Positions 53,020 through 63,227 are shown, counted from the first letter of the stretch. The stretch: 64,000 nt of DNA from Planctomycetota bacterium (GCA_020060765.1 JAGUZQ010000034.1:1-64000); one strand, 5' to 3'. Notes: generated from the letters alone by a model not told the origin. Program-made: numbers and translations.

Positions 53020-53206
53020 GAAACCTCCCTGGCGATTGTATTCAGTCTTAAAAGGTTACGCATCTTCATGAAAACTGCAAGCAAATACAGGGATGCTGCG
53101 TAAGGTTTTTTCCTGGTATTGCGGATTAAGCTTGAAATCTTCCGCGGAATCCCAAAAATCAAACATGTGCATATCTGTTTCTAAGTCAAAAGGCAGGCTT
53201 AAGTTC

Positions 53207-54586
53207 ATGGGCTCGAAAAAAACGGCGTTTTACCTGTTTTTACTCGGTTTGGGCGCGGCGTTGTTTCTCATCGCCACGCCCCCGGGAAGCAGGCTTCAGT
53301 ACGGGGCTTTGGGCTTGTCGCTTCCTCTGATGGCAGGCGCGATTCTCTTTCGTCCCTACCGGGCGATGATCCTGCTAGTCCTGTTTTCGGGTATCTGGAG
53401 TCCGCAGATCTCGTTAGGATTCGCCAATCTCTACGCGCACCAGTGGGTGATTCTGCTGGCGACGCTGGGACTGGTAATCTCCGGCGTTTTCGTGTCGCGA
53501 ATCACGCACGGGGATAACCGTTCCCGCCACGGTTTTCCGGTTATCGCCGCGCCTCCGCTGATTGCATTTCTCGCGTCCTTTTCCCTGGCTCCGGATAAGG
53601 TCGGTGCCTTTAAAGTATTTCTCTATGTCGGCGTATTGTTCTGCAGCTATTATATCGCAGCCAACAGCCTGGTATCCTGGCGTCGAGTTGAGCAATTGCT
53701 GAAAGCGATCTGCATCGGCTCTTTTCTGGTCGCCCTGACTGCCAGTGCTAAATTGCTGATGGGAGAAACCCCTTCCACTCCCGTATTATCCAACACCAAC
53801 GCGCTGGGCGGATACATCTACATAGGTCTTGGCATATGGATAGCGATGCTTAATTTCGGTCGCCATGTGACGCGTTCGATCTTGTTTGAAACTATCGGCG
53901 TTGGCCTGTTGCTGGTGACTCTGATTGCTTCGCTTTCCCGTTCCGCCTGGCTGGGTTTTGCCGGAACCGTGCTGATGTCACTGCTTATCGGACGCCGGTT
54001 CAGGGTTGCTTTCGTGATCTCATTTTTCATGGCCATTGCTATCGTCATGTCCTCTCAGATTGAGCAAAGCGCCGCATTGAAGATCGGGGAGGAAGGGAAA
54101 TCGGGTGTTGATTACAGAATCCGGAAAATCGAGATAGCCTGGGACATGTTCAAGGAGAGTCCGCTTGTCGGAAACGGGCCTGGCAGTTTCTCCTATATGG
54201 CGGAAACCAGCGACGATCCCATGTTGCAGCGCCATTCCAGCCTGGAATGCACTTACCCTTATATTTTGTGTGAATTCGGCCTTATTGGTTTTCTGGCGTT
54301 TCTGATCGTGGTTTACCGCTGCTACCTCTTCTGGGTCAGCCTGCCCCGGGAGAGGCAGCATCCCAAGCGAATCATCGGCAATATCATCACCTGCGTGTTG
54401 TTTGGAGTATTGCTGGTACAGGTCGGCGAAAACACCCTGTTCTTTCCCAAGACGAACTGGCTGATCGGGATACTGCTAGGGATACTAATTTCGTTGCGCC
54501 ATCTGCCGGATTCGATCGAGGAAGAGGAACTGGCGGAGTCGGCAGCCGCCACCCTCGCGCCCCAGCACTGGAACATCTACGAATGA
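53207..54586 (+). CDS. O-antigen ligase/polymerase-like membrane protein
   Basis: About 459 residues with roughly 11 membrane spans. It has a large periplasmic loop near residues 290-350 that includes GVDYRIRKIEIAWDMFKESPLVGNGPGSF, matching the Wzy/WaaL-like family where an Arg and a His in this loop are catalytic. It would join or polymerise surface glycan on the outer face of the inner membrane. Start 53207 was chosen because hydrophobic segment 1 begins a few residues later; the open frame extends back to 53093. It is convergent with the FemAB-like gene and overlaps it by 10 bp. Confidence 0.82.
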   Translation: MGSKKTAFYLFLLGLGAALFLIATPPGSRLQYGALGLSLPLMAGAILFRPYRAMILLVLFSGIWSPQISLGFANLYAHQWVILLATLGLVISGVFVSRITHGDNRSRHGFPVIAAPPLIAFLASFSLAPDKVGAFKVFLYVGVLFCSYYIAANSLVSWRRVEQLLKAICIGSFLVALTASAKLLMGETPSTPVLSNTNALGGYIYIGLGIWIAMLNFGRHVTRSILFETIGVGLLLVTLIASLSRSAWLGFAGTVLMSLLIGRRFRVAFVISFFMAIAIVMSSQIEQSAALKIGEEGKSGVDYRIRKIEIAWDMFKESPLVGNGPGSFSYMAETSDDPMLQRHSSLECTYPYILCEFGLIGFLAFLIVVYRCYLFWVSLPRERQHPKRIIGNIITCVLFGVLLVQVGENTLFFPKTNWLIGILLGILISLRHLPDSIEEEELAESAAATLAPQHWNIYE

Positions 54587-55608
54587 GCTTTCCACCAGCC
54601 GAGTATTTTTCCCGCGACGCTGAAGGGATTATATAAGGTCACGGTCGCGAGCAGGGCGGGCGTGGCGTTCCAGTCCAGCTTGTACTGCTCCCGCCCGCGC
54701 AATAAATCCATCACTGTCATCCCCTCCTCGCAACAGCAGCGCAGAGTTTCCCTGAGAAGCAGGCTGCCGGGAGAAAATCCGGCAACGCTTTCGTCGTAAC
54801 CGACATTGTAATAGTAATGCCTGGAACCGGCGCGGAAACCGAATTGAGCCGCGACGATTTTTCCGTCCAGACGCAGGGCATACAGCGCCAGTTTTTTTTC
54901 TCGGGCAAGATCAAGCGCAACCGCTTCGGCAAACGAGCATTCTTCGGCGCGGTGATACTTGCTTTCCTGCCCCCAGCGCGCGCGGTGGAAGCTGAACAAC
55001 GCTGATAGCGTTTCGCGTATTTCCGTATCCTTTTCAGCTTCGGCAAAAGTAACCGCGCCGTTTTTCTCCAGTTGCTTCCACGCGCGGCGCAGATTATACC
55101 GGCTCTTGCTGTCGCGCAGGCTGGAATAGACAGTTTCAAAATCCGCTCCGCACGGCAATACAAAACTATCCCCGGCGTTTTTTTCCTCCAGTCTTAACCC
55201 GGCGTTTTTGCAGCCAGCCAATAGAGCCCGGGTCGAGTCGAATCCGGCAGGAAGATTACTGAGGCGCAGGCGGGGAAGACGGGTGTCGGCGAAAGCCTGG
55301 CGCACCAGCAGCGCCGCTGTCTCCGCCATTTTTTCGTTATCGTCCCTCGCCAGCAACAGCCCGCCGTAATCGCCGTGCGGGTAACCCAACCCGATCAGCA
55401 TTCCACCGTCCCGCCTGCGCAGGGGCAACACTCCTCGCAATGTCCCACCTTCCGCCGCGAGATAAAGCCGCGCGCCGCGCAGGGCATATTCCCATTCGAC
55501 GTGTTTCAGCCAGAGCGGAGACAGAAAAATATTCTCTTCCGCCAGACGTTTCCACTCCGGCAGAAAAGGAATGCTGTTTTGCAGGGTGGTCAGGCAGATT
55601 ATTTCCAC
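54577..55608 (-). CDS. FemAB/CelD-like GNAT acetyltransferase
   Basis: About 343 residues with the BioF2-like acetyltransferase domain: FETVYSSLRDSKSRYNLRRAWKQLEKNGAVTFAEAE, then FHRARWGQESKYHR, KLALYALRLDGKIVAAQFGFRAGSRHYYYNVGYDESVAGFSPGSLLLRETLRCCCEEG and MDLLRGREQYKLDW. Members act on polysaccharide or peptidoglycan precursors. GTG at 55608 has GGAG 7 nt upstream; earlier codons in the frame lack one. It is 23 bp after the ribokinase gene. Confidence 0.82.
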   Translation of the reverse strand: MEIICLTTLQNSIPFLPEWKRLAEENIFLSPLWLKHVEWEYALRGARLYLAAEGGTLRGVLPLRRRDGGMLIGLGYPHGDYGGLLLARDDNEKMAETAALLVRQAFADTRLPRLRLSNLPAGFDSTRALLAGCKNAGLRLEEKNAGDSFVLPCGADFETVYSSLRDSKSRYNLRRAWKQLEKNGAVTFAEAEKDTEIRETLSALFSFHRARWGQESKYHRAEECSFAEAVALDLAREKKLALYALRLDGKIVAAQFGFRAGSRHYYYNVGYDESVAGFSPGSLLLRETLRCCCEEGMTVMDLLRGREQYKLDWNATPALLATVTLYNPFSVAGKILGWWKAHS

Positions 55609-55631
55609 CGCATCGCTCCGGGGATATGTTT

Positions 55632-56540
55632 TTATTGCGCGGCGAGGAAGCGGCGAATTTCCTCCGCAGAGGGCAGGGAGGGCTGGGCGCCTTTTTTCGT
55701 GCAGGCCAGCGCTCCCGCGGCCATGGCGATTCGCAGGCATTCCCGTCTCGGCAGGGTCAGCAGGGACGCGCACAGCGCACCGGTAAAAGCGTCTCCGGCG
55801 GCGGTGGTGTCGACGGGGTCGATCCTGAAGGCGGGATAGAACTCCTCCCCTTCCGCCGTCACCCGGAGCGCGCCCTGGCTGCTCATCTTGACGACGATTT
55901 CCCGCGCGCCCTTTTCCAGCAGCACGGCGGCCGCTGCTTTCGCGTCATCCGGATTTTTCACTTTCCGCCCGGAGAGGATTTGCAATTCGGTTTCGTTAGG
56001 AGAAATCACATCGCACAGGGCGAAGAATTCTTCCGGCAGCTCGGCGCAGGCCGGAGCCGGGTCGAGCACGACAGTGATATTTTTTTCCTTTGCCCTGCGG
56101 GCGGCTTGCAGATTCACTTCCAGCGGCGTTTCCAGTTGCAGCATCAGCAACCCCACGCCGTCGAACAGCTCGTCCGTTTCCGGCAGGGCCATCCGAAAAT
56201 TGGCACCCGGCCCTACCATGATCGAATTCTGCCCCGAGGATTTATCCAGCAGGATCAGCGCCGTTCCGCTGCCGCCGGGCGAAGTCTGTAAAAAACGGCA
56301 GTCCACCCCGTTGTTTTCCAGCCCCGCCCGCAACGCCGCGCCGAAGGTGTCGTCTCCCACCGCACCGCAGAAACGCACTTCCGCTCCCGCGCGCGCGGCG
56401 GCGACAGCGGCGTTGGCACCCTTGCCGCCATTGACCAGGGAGACGTCGTCGATCAGGACGGTCTCGCCCGCCGCCGGAAGTTTCTCCAGCGGCGCGACGA
56501 CGTCCATGTTTACGCTTCCGACTACCAGAATCCCGCTCAT
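55632..56540 (-). CDS. rbsK: Ribokinase (PfkB family)
   Basis: About 302 residues. Motifs: [41 protein letters not shown] (substrate-binding Gly-Gly-Lys-Gly-Ala-Asn), [27 protein letters not shown] and the catalytic [17 protein letters not shown] with Asp as base. It phosphorylates ribose to ribose-5-P; a related sugar is possible. Start at 56540 has GGAGA upstream. It is 13 bp after adk. Confidence 0.88.
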   Translation of the reverse strand: MSGILVVGSVNMDVVAPLEKLPAAGETVLIDDVSLVNGGKGANAAVAAARAGAEVRFCGAVGDDTFGAALRAGLENNGVDCRFLQTSPGGSGTALILLDKSSGQNSIMVGPGANFRMALPETDELFDGVGLLMLQLETPLEVNLQAARRAKEKNITVVLDPAPACAELPEEFFALCDVISPNETELQILSGRKVKNPDDAKAAAAVLLEKGAREIVVKMSSQGALRVTAEGEEFYPAFRIDPVDTTAAGDAFTGALCASLLTLPRRECLRIAMAAGALACTKKGAQPSLPSAEEIRRFLAAQ

Positions 56541-56553
56541 GTCTTCTCCGCGT

Positions 56554-57453
<900 letters not shown>

Positions 57454-57490
57454 GAGACTAAAATTTTCTTCCGCGAAAATTACAAAGCGC

Positions 57491-58915
57491 CTATTTTTTC
57501 CGTCGACGCCGACGTCCGCCGCGCCGACGGTTGTTATTACGCTCACCGTCCTCGGCTGGCGCGGCGGCGGTTGCCTGCGCCGGTCTGGCGTTGCCGTTCC
57601 TTTTTCCCGGTTCCGGCGGAGGCGGAGCAGCCTTTTTCGGGGATACGGTGTGCCCGGCCAACTCCGGGCGGCGCTCGTCGAAATCCTCGGCCATGTAGTC
57701 CGCTACCAGCGAAGAAGTGCCGTCGATGGCGTAAATCCTGTTTCCTAATTCCTGATCCCATAGACCCAGTTCAAAGCCCAGGGCGTGTACTGACAACGCA
57801 GGCGCCAGCGCCGAAGCGAGCCACAATTTATCGAACGGCACGGTTTGCAGGCAGTCGGCGATGATCTCGGCGTGGGGTTCGGCTGCGTCCTTGTCTCCCT
57901 CCAGCAGAATGGCCAATGCCGCCTGCAGGGAAGCGACCACGGTTTTCCGCTCGTGGGGAAAGCGCCGCCAGGCAGGGGCGAGTTCCGGCGAAGAGTTACT
58001 TAGTTTGCGCCAGTCGAGGTCGGGCGCGTCGGCGAGGATTTCCGGGTCAAGTTCCCGGTACGCGGAGAGAAACCGCGCCGCCTGCGCCGACACTTCCCGC
58101 ATCCGCTTGCGGATAACGCTTTTCCTGTCTTCGTTTTCGTCAAACTGGAGCAGCAGGAAAAATGCGATCTGCAACGACATGAGCTCAAACGGATTCTCAA
58201 CCCCGCCAGGCACGGCAAAGCCGACCCGGGCGGAACTGTTCTCGTCCGCCTTCTCAATGAAGATGCTCTTGATGGCGGCGTCGCCGGTGATGTTGGCGGC
58301 CACGGCCAGCAGGGCGAGCAATTTCGGCCCGGTATGCCAATCCAGCGCCAGCAGGTTGCCTGCGGGCAGCGTCTCGCCGCTGAGCGGAGTCAGGACATAT
58401 TCCTGCTGCTGGATGCGACCGATCCATTTGGCGACGATGTTCTGGATTTTCACCTGGCTTTCGGACGCCATCGCGCCGGTGCGGAATCCCCGCCAGGCGG
58501 AATATGCCCACAGCAGATGGCTGTCGGGGTCGACGCGCCCGTAAAAACCCCGCCCGTCGGCGGTGAGGCCGCGCACGAGGAAATTGCGGGGCGCGATAGT
58601 GGCGGTACGGATCAGCCCGCCGATGAGGCGATCGAAAACAGTTTCCTCTTCCGGCGCGGCAATGCCCAGTTCCAGCCTGAGCAGGTAGCCGTCAAACAGC
58701 AGCGCGCCGTTGTGCGCCGACTCGAAAATCCCCGTGCCCTCGCCGTCGGGGTTGGGCTGCATGTTGCGCGCTTCCTTGGGGTTGGGCAGGGTCTGGGGGG
58801 GGAACTGCCCAGGCGGGGCGGCGTAGTCGAAACACAGACCCAGTTTGCGATAGATGAAACTTTCCTCCAGCCGCGACTGGATTTTCCTGATGACACTGTC
58901 AAGCGGATCGGTCAT
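57491..58915 (-). CDS. Uncharacterised protein with Arg-rich C-terminal tail
   Basis: A 474-residue protein not matched to a family I know. No signal or membrane segment. The body (1-400) is rich in Ala/Leu helices and Trp, with LVRGLTADGRGFYGRVDPDSHLLWAYSAWRGFRTG, which suggests an alpha-toroid fold like some glycan enzymes. The tail (about 430-474) is a Pro/Ala linker followed by NNNRRRGGRRRRRKK, very like the PcnB tail. Neighbours are the divergent lipoprotein/GH57 operon, so a role in storage-glycan metabolism is conceivable but unproved. Confidence 0.6.
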   Translation of the reverse strand: MTDPLDSVIRKIQSRLEESFIYRKLGLCFDYAAPPGQFPPQTLPNPKEARNMQPNPDGEGTGIFESAHNGALLFDGYLLRLELGIAAPEEETVFDRLIGGLIRTATIAPRNFLVRGLTADGRGFYGRVDPDSHLLWAYSAWRGFRTGAMASESQVKIQNIVAKWIGRIQQQEYVLTPLSGETLPAGNLLALDWHTGPKLLALLAVAANITGDAAIKSIFIEKADENSSARVGFAVPGGVENPFELMSLQIAFFLLLQFDENEDRKSVIRKRMREVSAQAARFLSAYRELDPEILADAPDLDWRKLSNSSPELAPAWRRFPHERKTVVASLQAALAILLEGDKDAAEPHAEIIADCLQTVPFDKLWLASALAPALSVHALGFELGLWDQELGNRIYAIDGTSSLVADYMAEDFDERRPELAGHTVSPKKAAPPPPEPGKRNGNARPAQATAAAPAEDGERNNNRRRGGRRRRRKK

Positions 58916-59259
58916 GCAAAAACCTTTCGGCAGCCAAACCGCGCCTGCATCCGCGGTTTTCGGGAAAAGACCATCCCGCGCGCCAATCCTCTTGAATCAG
59001 AATCAGCGTTCCGCGCAAACGCGCGGCGGGGCTTCTATTGTGCCTGCGCGGGGGGGATTTTGCAAGCGGAAACAACTTGCGCGCAAGTGGCCTGAAGACG
59101 ATAATTATCCGCATGCGGCGAGAAATTTTTTGCCGGAGAAAAAGATGGGAAGTGGCATGGCGCCACTGCCATCTTTCGCAAGCGCGGTTGGTGCATATAT
59201 TCATCCGCGCTCCCTTCGTTCGCGGATTTGAGCAGGCATTCGTCATAGGAGAACATGAA
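58916..59259. other. Divergent intergenic region holding R3 copy Y
   Basis: No gene seen. Positions 59150-59251 are R3 copy Y, the apparent leader of the lipoprotein gene. The remaining upstream part is GC-rich with no clear promoter. Confidence 0.6.
59150..59251 (+). promoter_or_regulatory. R3 leader element, copy Y
   Basis: About 102 nt ending in the ribosome-binding site of the lipoprotein gene. An extended hairpin at 59141-59176 (AAAGATGG and AGTGGC pair with CCATCTTT and GCCACT), then a 7-bp stem ATCCGCG/CGCGGAT (59203-59209, 59221-59227) with loop CTCCCTTCGTT, then GTCATAGGAG (59242-59251). Same order, spacing and orientation as copy X. CTCC in the loop is complementary to GGAG at the ribosome-binding site. 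Confidence 0.7.
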
Positions 59260-59466
59260 ATGAATAAAACATTTTTCACGACCACCACGCTGGCCTTGCT
59301 GTCGGTGACGATGCTCATCGGCGGCTGCGATTGTTCCAAGGACGTCGACGACACCGCCAGTTACGCCACTGGCGAGGCGCAGATCAAGGAAGGCGAAAAG
59401 CTGAAGGATCAGTTGAAAGAAATCCAGCAGAAAAAAATCGACGATGCTAATGAAGTAAACAAATAA
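59260..59466 (+). CDS. Small lipoprotein, function unknown
   Basis: A 68-residue protein: a signal of about 20 residues (MNKTFFTTTTLALLSVTMLIGG) with lipobox Leu-Ile-Gly-Gly-Cys, then CDCSKDVDDTASYATGEAQ and a Lys/Glu/Gln-rich helix to the end. The start at 59260 has AGGAG 8 nt upstream. The C-terminal helix may form a coiled coil. It is 17 bp upstream of the GH57-like gene, so it is presumably co-transcribed. No known family was recognised. Confidence 0.7.
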   Translation: MNKTFFTTTTLALLSVTMLIGGCDCSKDVDDTASYATGEAQIKEGEKLKDQLKEIQQKKIDDANEVNK

Positions 59467-59483
59467 GAAACCGGGAGACACCA

Positions 59484-61646
59484 ATGCCAGACATTTTTTC
59501 CCAGATACTCTCAGTCGACCTGCCCCAGGGGCTGCGTTGCGAAGCTACCACGGGCAAAAATCCGCCGTTTGAAATCGTGTTCGTCACCGACGGCACCATT
59601 CCCTTCCCGCAGATAATTATCTGGGACGAGGGCAGGGAAACCATCATCCGCGACAAAAACATCCGGCGGGAAGACGATTTCACCTATGCCGCCTCGATTC
59701 CGGCGGGACGGTTTTCTCCCGGCGAATATGTCGTGCAGGTGGAAGGATGCAAACGCGCCGATCTCGCCCACGCCTGCGCCGAGGACTGGGTCAAGCATTA
59801 TTTCCATCTCTGGCTGGATCAGCCTGCTTTTGCCGAAAAGAAGACTGAATCCGCTCCCGCGATAACTCCTCCGGCAAAAGCTCCGCAAGTAGAAGTCGCC
59901 GCTCCACGCGCCAGTGACGGGCGGCCAAAAATGTATTTCGGCATCCATAAACACATGCACCAGCCCTATTACGACACTACCAACAGTTCCGCCTGGGACG
60001 GGCAGAAAGACGAAATCTTCGGCTCGCGCTGCGGCCCCTACACCCATTTCGTCCCCACCGCCGTGCGCCAATACCAGAGCCTGCCGCACGCGGGGCTGTC
60101 CGCCAGTTGGAGCGGGTCGCTGATCGAACAGCTTGAACGTTGCGGCCGGGAAGGGTTGTGCGGCGGCTGTTTTTCCGGCTGGAACAATTCCCTGCGCGAG
60201 GCGGCGCAACTGAAAACCGCCTGCGGCAACCCGCGCCTTGCTTTTTCCGCATTTGGCTTTTTTCATCCGCTCATGCCGCTGGTGCCATCGCGCGATATCG
60301 TTAAACAGATCGAATGGCACCGCGGGATTATCCAAAGCGCTTTCGGCGCGGCAGCCTCGCGGGTGTTGTTCCCGCCGGAAACCGCTTTTCACGTACGCAT
60401 CATTCCCGCGCTGGTGGAAGCAGGCATCGAAGCCGTTATTTATGATTCAATCCATCGTTATCGCTCCTGTAAGGATTATCCTTACGCTGGCGTACAGGAA
60501 GGAATGCTGCCGCCCAATCAGGCGGAACAGGAAAATCCGGCTGTCTCCGACTGGCATCAGCTCAATAACGTCTGGGCAGGCTCGAAAATTTCCCCCGGCC
60601 TGCTGCGGCCGGAATACATCAAATACGAAGACCCCGACGGCAAGATCCACAAAATCATCGGCGTCCCGGCGGAACGTTACCTGGGTAACGAAGACGCGCG
60701 CGGCGGTTTCGGCGCGCTGCAATACCCGGACGTGCTGGGACAGGTTTACGACAAACTGCTCTCGACCGGCGGCTTCGACCCGGCGCATCCGCCGTTTTTC
60801 CTGCTGCATTCCGACGGCGACAATTACGGCGGCGGTGCCGACAGCTATTACGGCAGCAATACCGGCCAACTCGTGCAGTGGCTGCAACAGGATTCCCGCT
60901 TCGAACTGATTTCCGTACAGGATTATCTGCAGATGTTCCCGCCGGATCCGGCCAACGCCGTCCACGTCGAGCCTGGCTCCTGGAGCGGCGCCGACAACGG
61001 CGACCCGCAGTTCCGCAAATGGTTCAGCCGCTACGAGGAAAGCTATTCGCCTGACCTGAATTCGTGGGCAGTGCTCACCGCTTTACAGAACGCGGTGCAT
61101 TCGCTGGAAGACACCGGACGAGGCGGCGAGGCTTTAGGCGAGGCGACGCGCCTGCTGCTGATGGCCGAGACGAGTTGCTACTGGTATTGGACGGGGCAGG
61201 ACATATGGGACGCGCAAGTCACCAACGCCGCCAACAAAGCCTTATCCCTTTGCGGCGGCGAAGTGGACAGCCTCGTTTCTTCCGGGCAGGACAGAACCGG
61301 CCCCACCATTTTCCCGCCCTGGGTCACTCCCGAAAACCCCGGCGGCAAGACCTGGGGCAACAACTGCCTGCGGGACGCCCCGCGCGAGGCGACGCTGCAC
61401 ACTTTCATCCACGACATCTCCGGCGTAAAACAGGCGTCGCTGATCCTGCGTACCGAGCAGGGCGAACAGCGCCTGCCGCTTAAAAACAACGGCGCCTATC
61501 CTGGCAAGACCGGCGCACGGGCAACCGCGAATTATTACACCGCCGAATTGCCGGTTGGCGCGGGGCTGGTGAAATATTATATCGAAGCCGAAGACGACAG
61601 AGGCAACGTCTCCCGCAGCGCGCTGGAACGGATTTTCCTGGGATAA
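59484..61646 (+). CDS. GH57-like glycoside hydrolase
   Basis: A 720-residue protein. The first ~135 residues form a beta-rich, possibly carbohydrate-binding domain, then a Pro/Ala linker. The GH57-type barrel opens with GIHKHMHQPYYDT (the His-x-His-Gln-Pro-Tyr motif), has FPPETAFHVRIIPALVEAGIEAVIYD where the nucleophile Glu is expected and LLHSDGDNYGGGADSYYG further on. The family includes alpha-amylases, glucanotransferases and branching enzymes. A beta-sandwich-like C-terminus ends the protein. No signal peptide. GGGAGA lies upstream of the ATG. It could process storage glycan in the cytoplasm. Confidence 0.78.
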   Translation: MPDIFSQILSVDLPQGLRCEATTGKNPPFEIVFVTDGTIPFPQIIIWDEGRETIIRDKNIRREDDFTYAASIPAGRFSPGEYVVQVEGCKRADLAHACAEDWVKHYFHLWLDQPAFAEKKTESAPAITPPAKAPQVEVAAPRASDGRPKMYFGIHKHMHQPYYDTTNSSAWDGQKDEIFGSRCGPYTHFVPTAVRQYQSLPHAGLSASWSGSLIEQLERCGREGLCGGCFSGWNNSLREAAQLKTACGNPRLAFSAFGFFHPLMPLVPSRDIVKQIEWHRGIIQSAFGAAASRVLFPPETAFHVRIIPALVEAGIEAVIYDSIHRYRSCKDYPYAGVQEGMLPPNQAEQENPAVSDWHQLNNVWAGSKISPGLLRPEYIKYEDPDGKIHKIIGVPAERYLGNEDARGGFGALQYPDVLGQVYDKLLSTGGFDPAHPPFFLLHSDGDNYGGGADSYYGSNTGQLVQWLQQDSRFELISVQDYLQMFPPDPANAVHVEPGSWSGADNGDPQFRKWFSRYEESYSPDLNSWAVLTALQNAVHSLEDTGRGGEALGEATRLLLMAETSCYWYWTGQDIWDAQVTNAANKALSLCGGEVDSLVSSGQDRTGPTIFPPWVTPENPGGKTWGNNCLRDAPREATLHTFIHDISGVKQASLILRTEQGEQRLPLKNNGAYPGKTGARATANYYTAELPVGAGLVKYYIEAEDDRGNVSRSALERIFLG

Positions 61647-61682
61647 GGCCAATCCGTCCGGGTACGCAAATTTCTTACGCCT

Positions 61683-61715
61683 GTCATTCCCGCGCAGGCG
61701 GGAATCCAGAGGTGT
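61683..61715 (-). repeat. R2 fragment (single hairpin half-element)
   Basis: Hairpin ATTCCCGCgcagGCGGGAAT (61686-61705) followed by CCAGAGGTGTTG, matching the left half of copies B and C. It lies 36 nt after the GH57-like stop codon. No terminal repeat. Confidence 0.75.
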
Positions 61716-61742
61716 TGGCATGGATTACAAAAGAATACCAAT

Positions 61743-61900
61743 GTGGGCTTCGCCCACAACGAAATTTAAATCATGCGCCGCAGGCGCGACCTTGCGTGCG
61801 GACTTCGGCGAACAGCCGAAGCGCGTGCTCTGCACGCGGCACACAGTGGAAAAGGCGATAGCCTTTGGAACGTCCCAGGGCAGGCGGCGGGAAAACGTCC
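61743..61900 (+). repeat. R1 multi-hairpin repeat, copy 2
   Basis: 158 bp matching the reverse complement of 1-158 with a handful of differences. Stems GTGGGC/GCCCAC, GCGCC/GGCGC, CTTCGGC/GCCGAAG, GCGTGC/GCACGC and AAAGGC/GCCTTT are all kept; loops differ (for example TATC-type versus TGGC-type in the last hairpin). As with copy 1, it follows the 3' end of a gene and has the same orientation as that gene. Confidence 0.85.
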
Positions 61901-62474
61901 GGAACCCTGTCATCTCCGCGCTGCCTGTCCGACCTTGAACCGCCGGAACGCCTCTCCTCCCCCCTATATCCAACCGTGAAAATCTTCGCCAATCATGCGC
62001 AACCGAATTCAGAATTCGCGTCGCTTACCCCGTTACCGGTTTTCCACCTAGGATATAGGGGGGGATTAACGGTTTGCCGCGATGACAGGTTAGTCTCGGC
62101 GGCACGGGCGCATATTTTTTACCACGCCAACCTGCGCCGAGCCTGTATATGTGCCAAGTGCCGACTCCGCAAATTGCGCGGAGGTCGGAATCCGCACGCA
62201 AGAAAATTCTTTACGATTACAAGCAGGCACGGGTAGATGTCCTCTCCGTGCCGTGGGTTTCGTCTACCACGTTCACTCGCGGGTGGCGCAGACGTTTATG
62301 TCTGCGTGCGTAGCACAAGAGGAACTGCCTGTGTGTACGGATTCCAAATAATTACCGGCACGACCGGTGCGTAATGTCATAGGCGTATTGCGGGAGGCTT
62401 GACTTACGACCGGTTAAGGATTTTCCGCTTGCGGCTTCCGCCGCGCGGTCGTAAACGTCTGCGCCACCGCGAGT

Positions 62475-63227
62475 TCAGGCAGTTTCCGTCTGGGGCGGCG
62501 TTACTCCCAGCCACTCCCGCAGCGTTTCCGAACTGGCGGGGTCGAATTTATACTGCAGGTCTCCGAGCGGGTACTTGATTTTCATGGCGATTTTTTTCGC
62601 CTCCGGCTTTTCGATCAGGCTCAGCAATTCTTCCCCGGTGGCCTGGTAAGCGGTGCGCAGGTCGCGATGCACCAGGAAAAATCCGTCCTCCAGGCGGCGA
62701 AGGCGGCATTGTTTATTGGCCGTCTGTAACAGTTCCGGCTCGTCCTTGGGTTTCAGTTTCCAGATGCCCTTGCAGATAGCCTTGGCATTTTTCACTTCCT
62801 CGGCGGTAAGGTCGGCGACAGCTTGTTTCAGATAAGACAGTTTTAGATAGCGGGATAAAATGCCGATGGCGAAAATCGCCGTCCAGAACAGCCCTCCGTT
62901 CGGTTCCATTTTGCCAGTTATCTTGAAATTGTACCAGAGTACGAAGATATTCCACCCCAGCAGCAGAAACGCGACCGCCGCCTCCAGCAGCAGCGTGTTC
63001 AGCCGGGGCACGATCAGCGCGTAAATTCCCGCCCCCATCATCAGCACTCCCAGCAGCAGCACGCAGACGTTGATCGCGGCCTGCTGCATGAAAACTATGC
63101 CGAGGCCGATATTGATGACGCCCCAGATAATGCCGCCAATGCCGATGGCGCGAATCTGATGGCGTACGCCGATAGCCAACAGTTGCCGGTTTTCTTCCCG
63201 ATCGAACAATTCCGCATAATTTCCCAT
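62475..63227 (-). CDS. Polytopic membrane protein, function unknown
   Basis: About 250 residues. Four hydrophobic segments in the first half (AIGIGGIIWGVINIGLGIVFM, INVCVLLLGVLMMGAGIYAL, LLLEAAVAFLLLGWNIFVLW and a WTAIFAIGILSRYL stretch) are followed by a ~110-residue cytoplasmic helix-rich domain. The start at 63227 is chosen for GGAG 6 nt upstream; an ATG two codons earlier overlaps that site. I do not recognise a family. Confidence 0.6.
   Translation of the reverse strand: MGNYAELFDREENRQLLAIGVRHQIRAIGIGGIIWGVINIGLGIVFMQQAAINVCVLLLGVLMMGAGIYALIVPRLNTLLLEAAVAFLLLGWNIFVLWYNFKITGKMEPNGGLFWTAIFAIGILSRYLKLSYLKQAVADLTAEEVKNAKAICKGIWKLKPKDEPELLQTANKQCRLRRLEDGFFLVHRDLRTAYQATGEELLSLIEKPEAKKIAMKIKYPLGDLQYKFDPASSETLREWLGVTPPQTETA

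Larger units (their letters stand above)
61647..62474. other. 828-bp hairpin-rich gap between convergent genes
   Basis: No gene I can support. In order: an R2-type hairpin (61686-61705), R1 copy 2 (61743-61900), a 13-bp inverted repeat CCCCCCTATATCC (61959-61971) with GGATATAGGGGGG (62051-62063), a hairpin at 62161-62188, a GCAGAC/GTCTGC hairpin (62288-62305), and a 17-bp inverted repeat GGTGGCGCAGACGTTTA (62282-62298) with its complement at 62452-62468. Confidence 0.65.

Noticed and set aside
61680-62474. CRISPR array
   Set aside because: Repeats here are inverted pairs of varied length, not regularly spaced direct repeats; no cas genes in the window.
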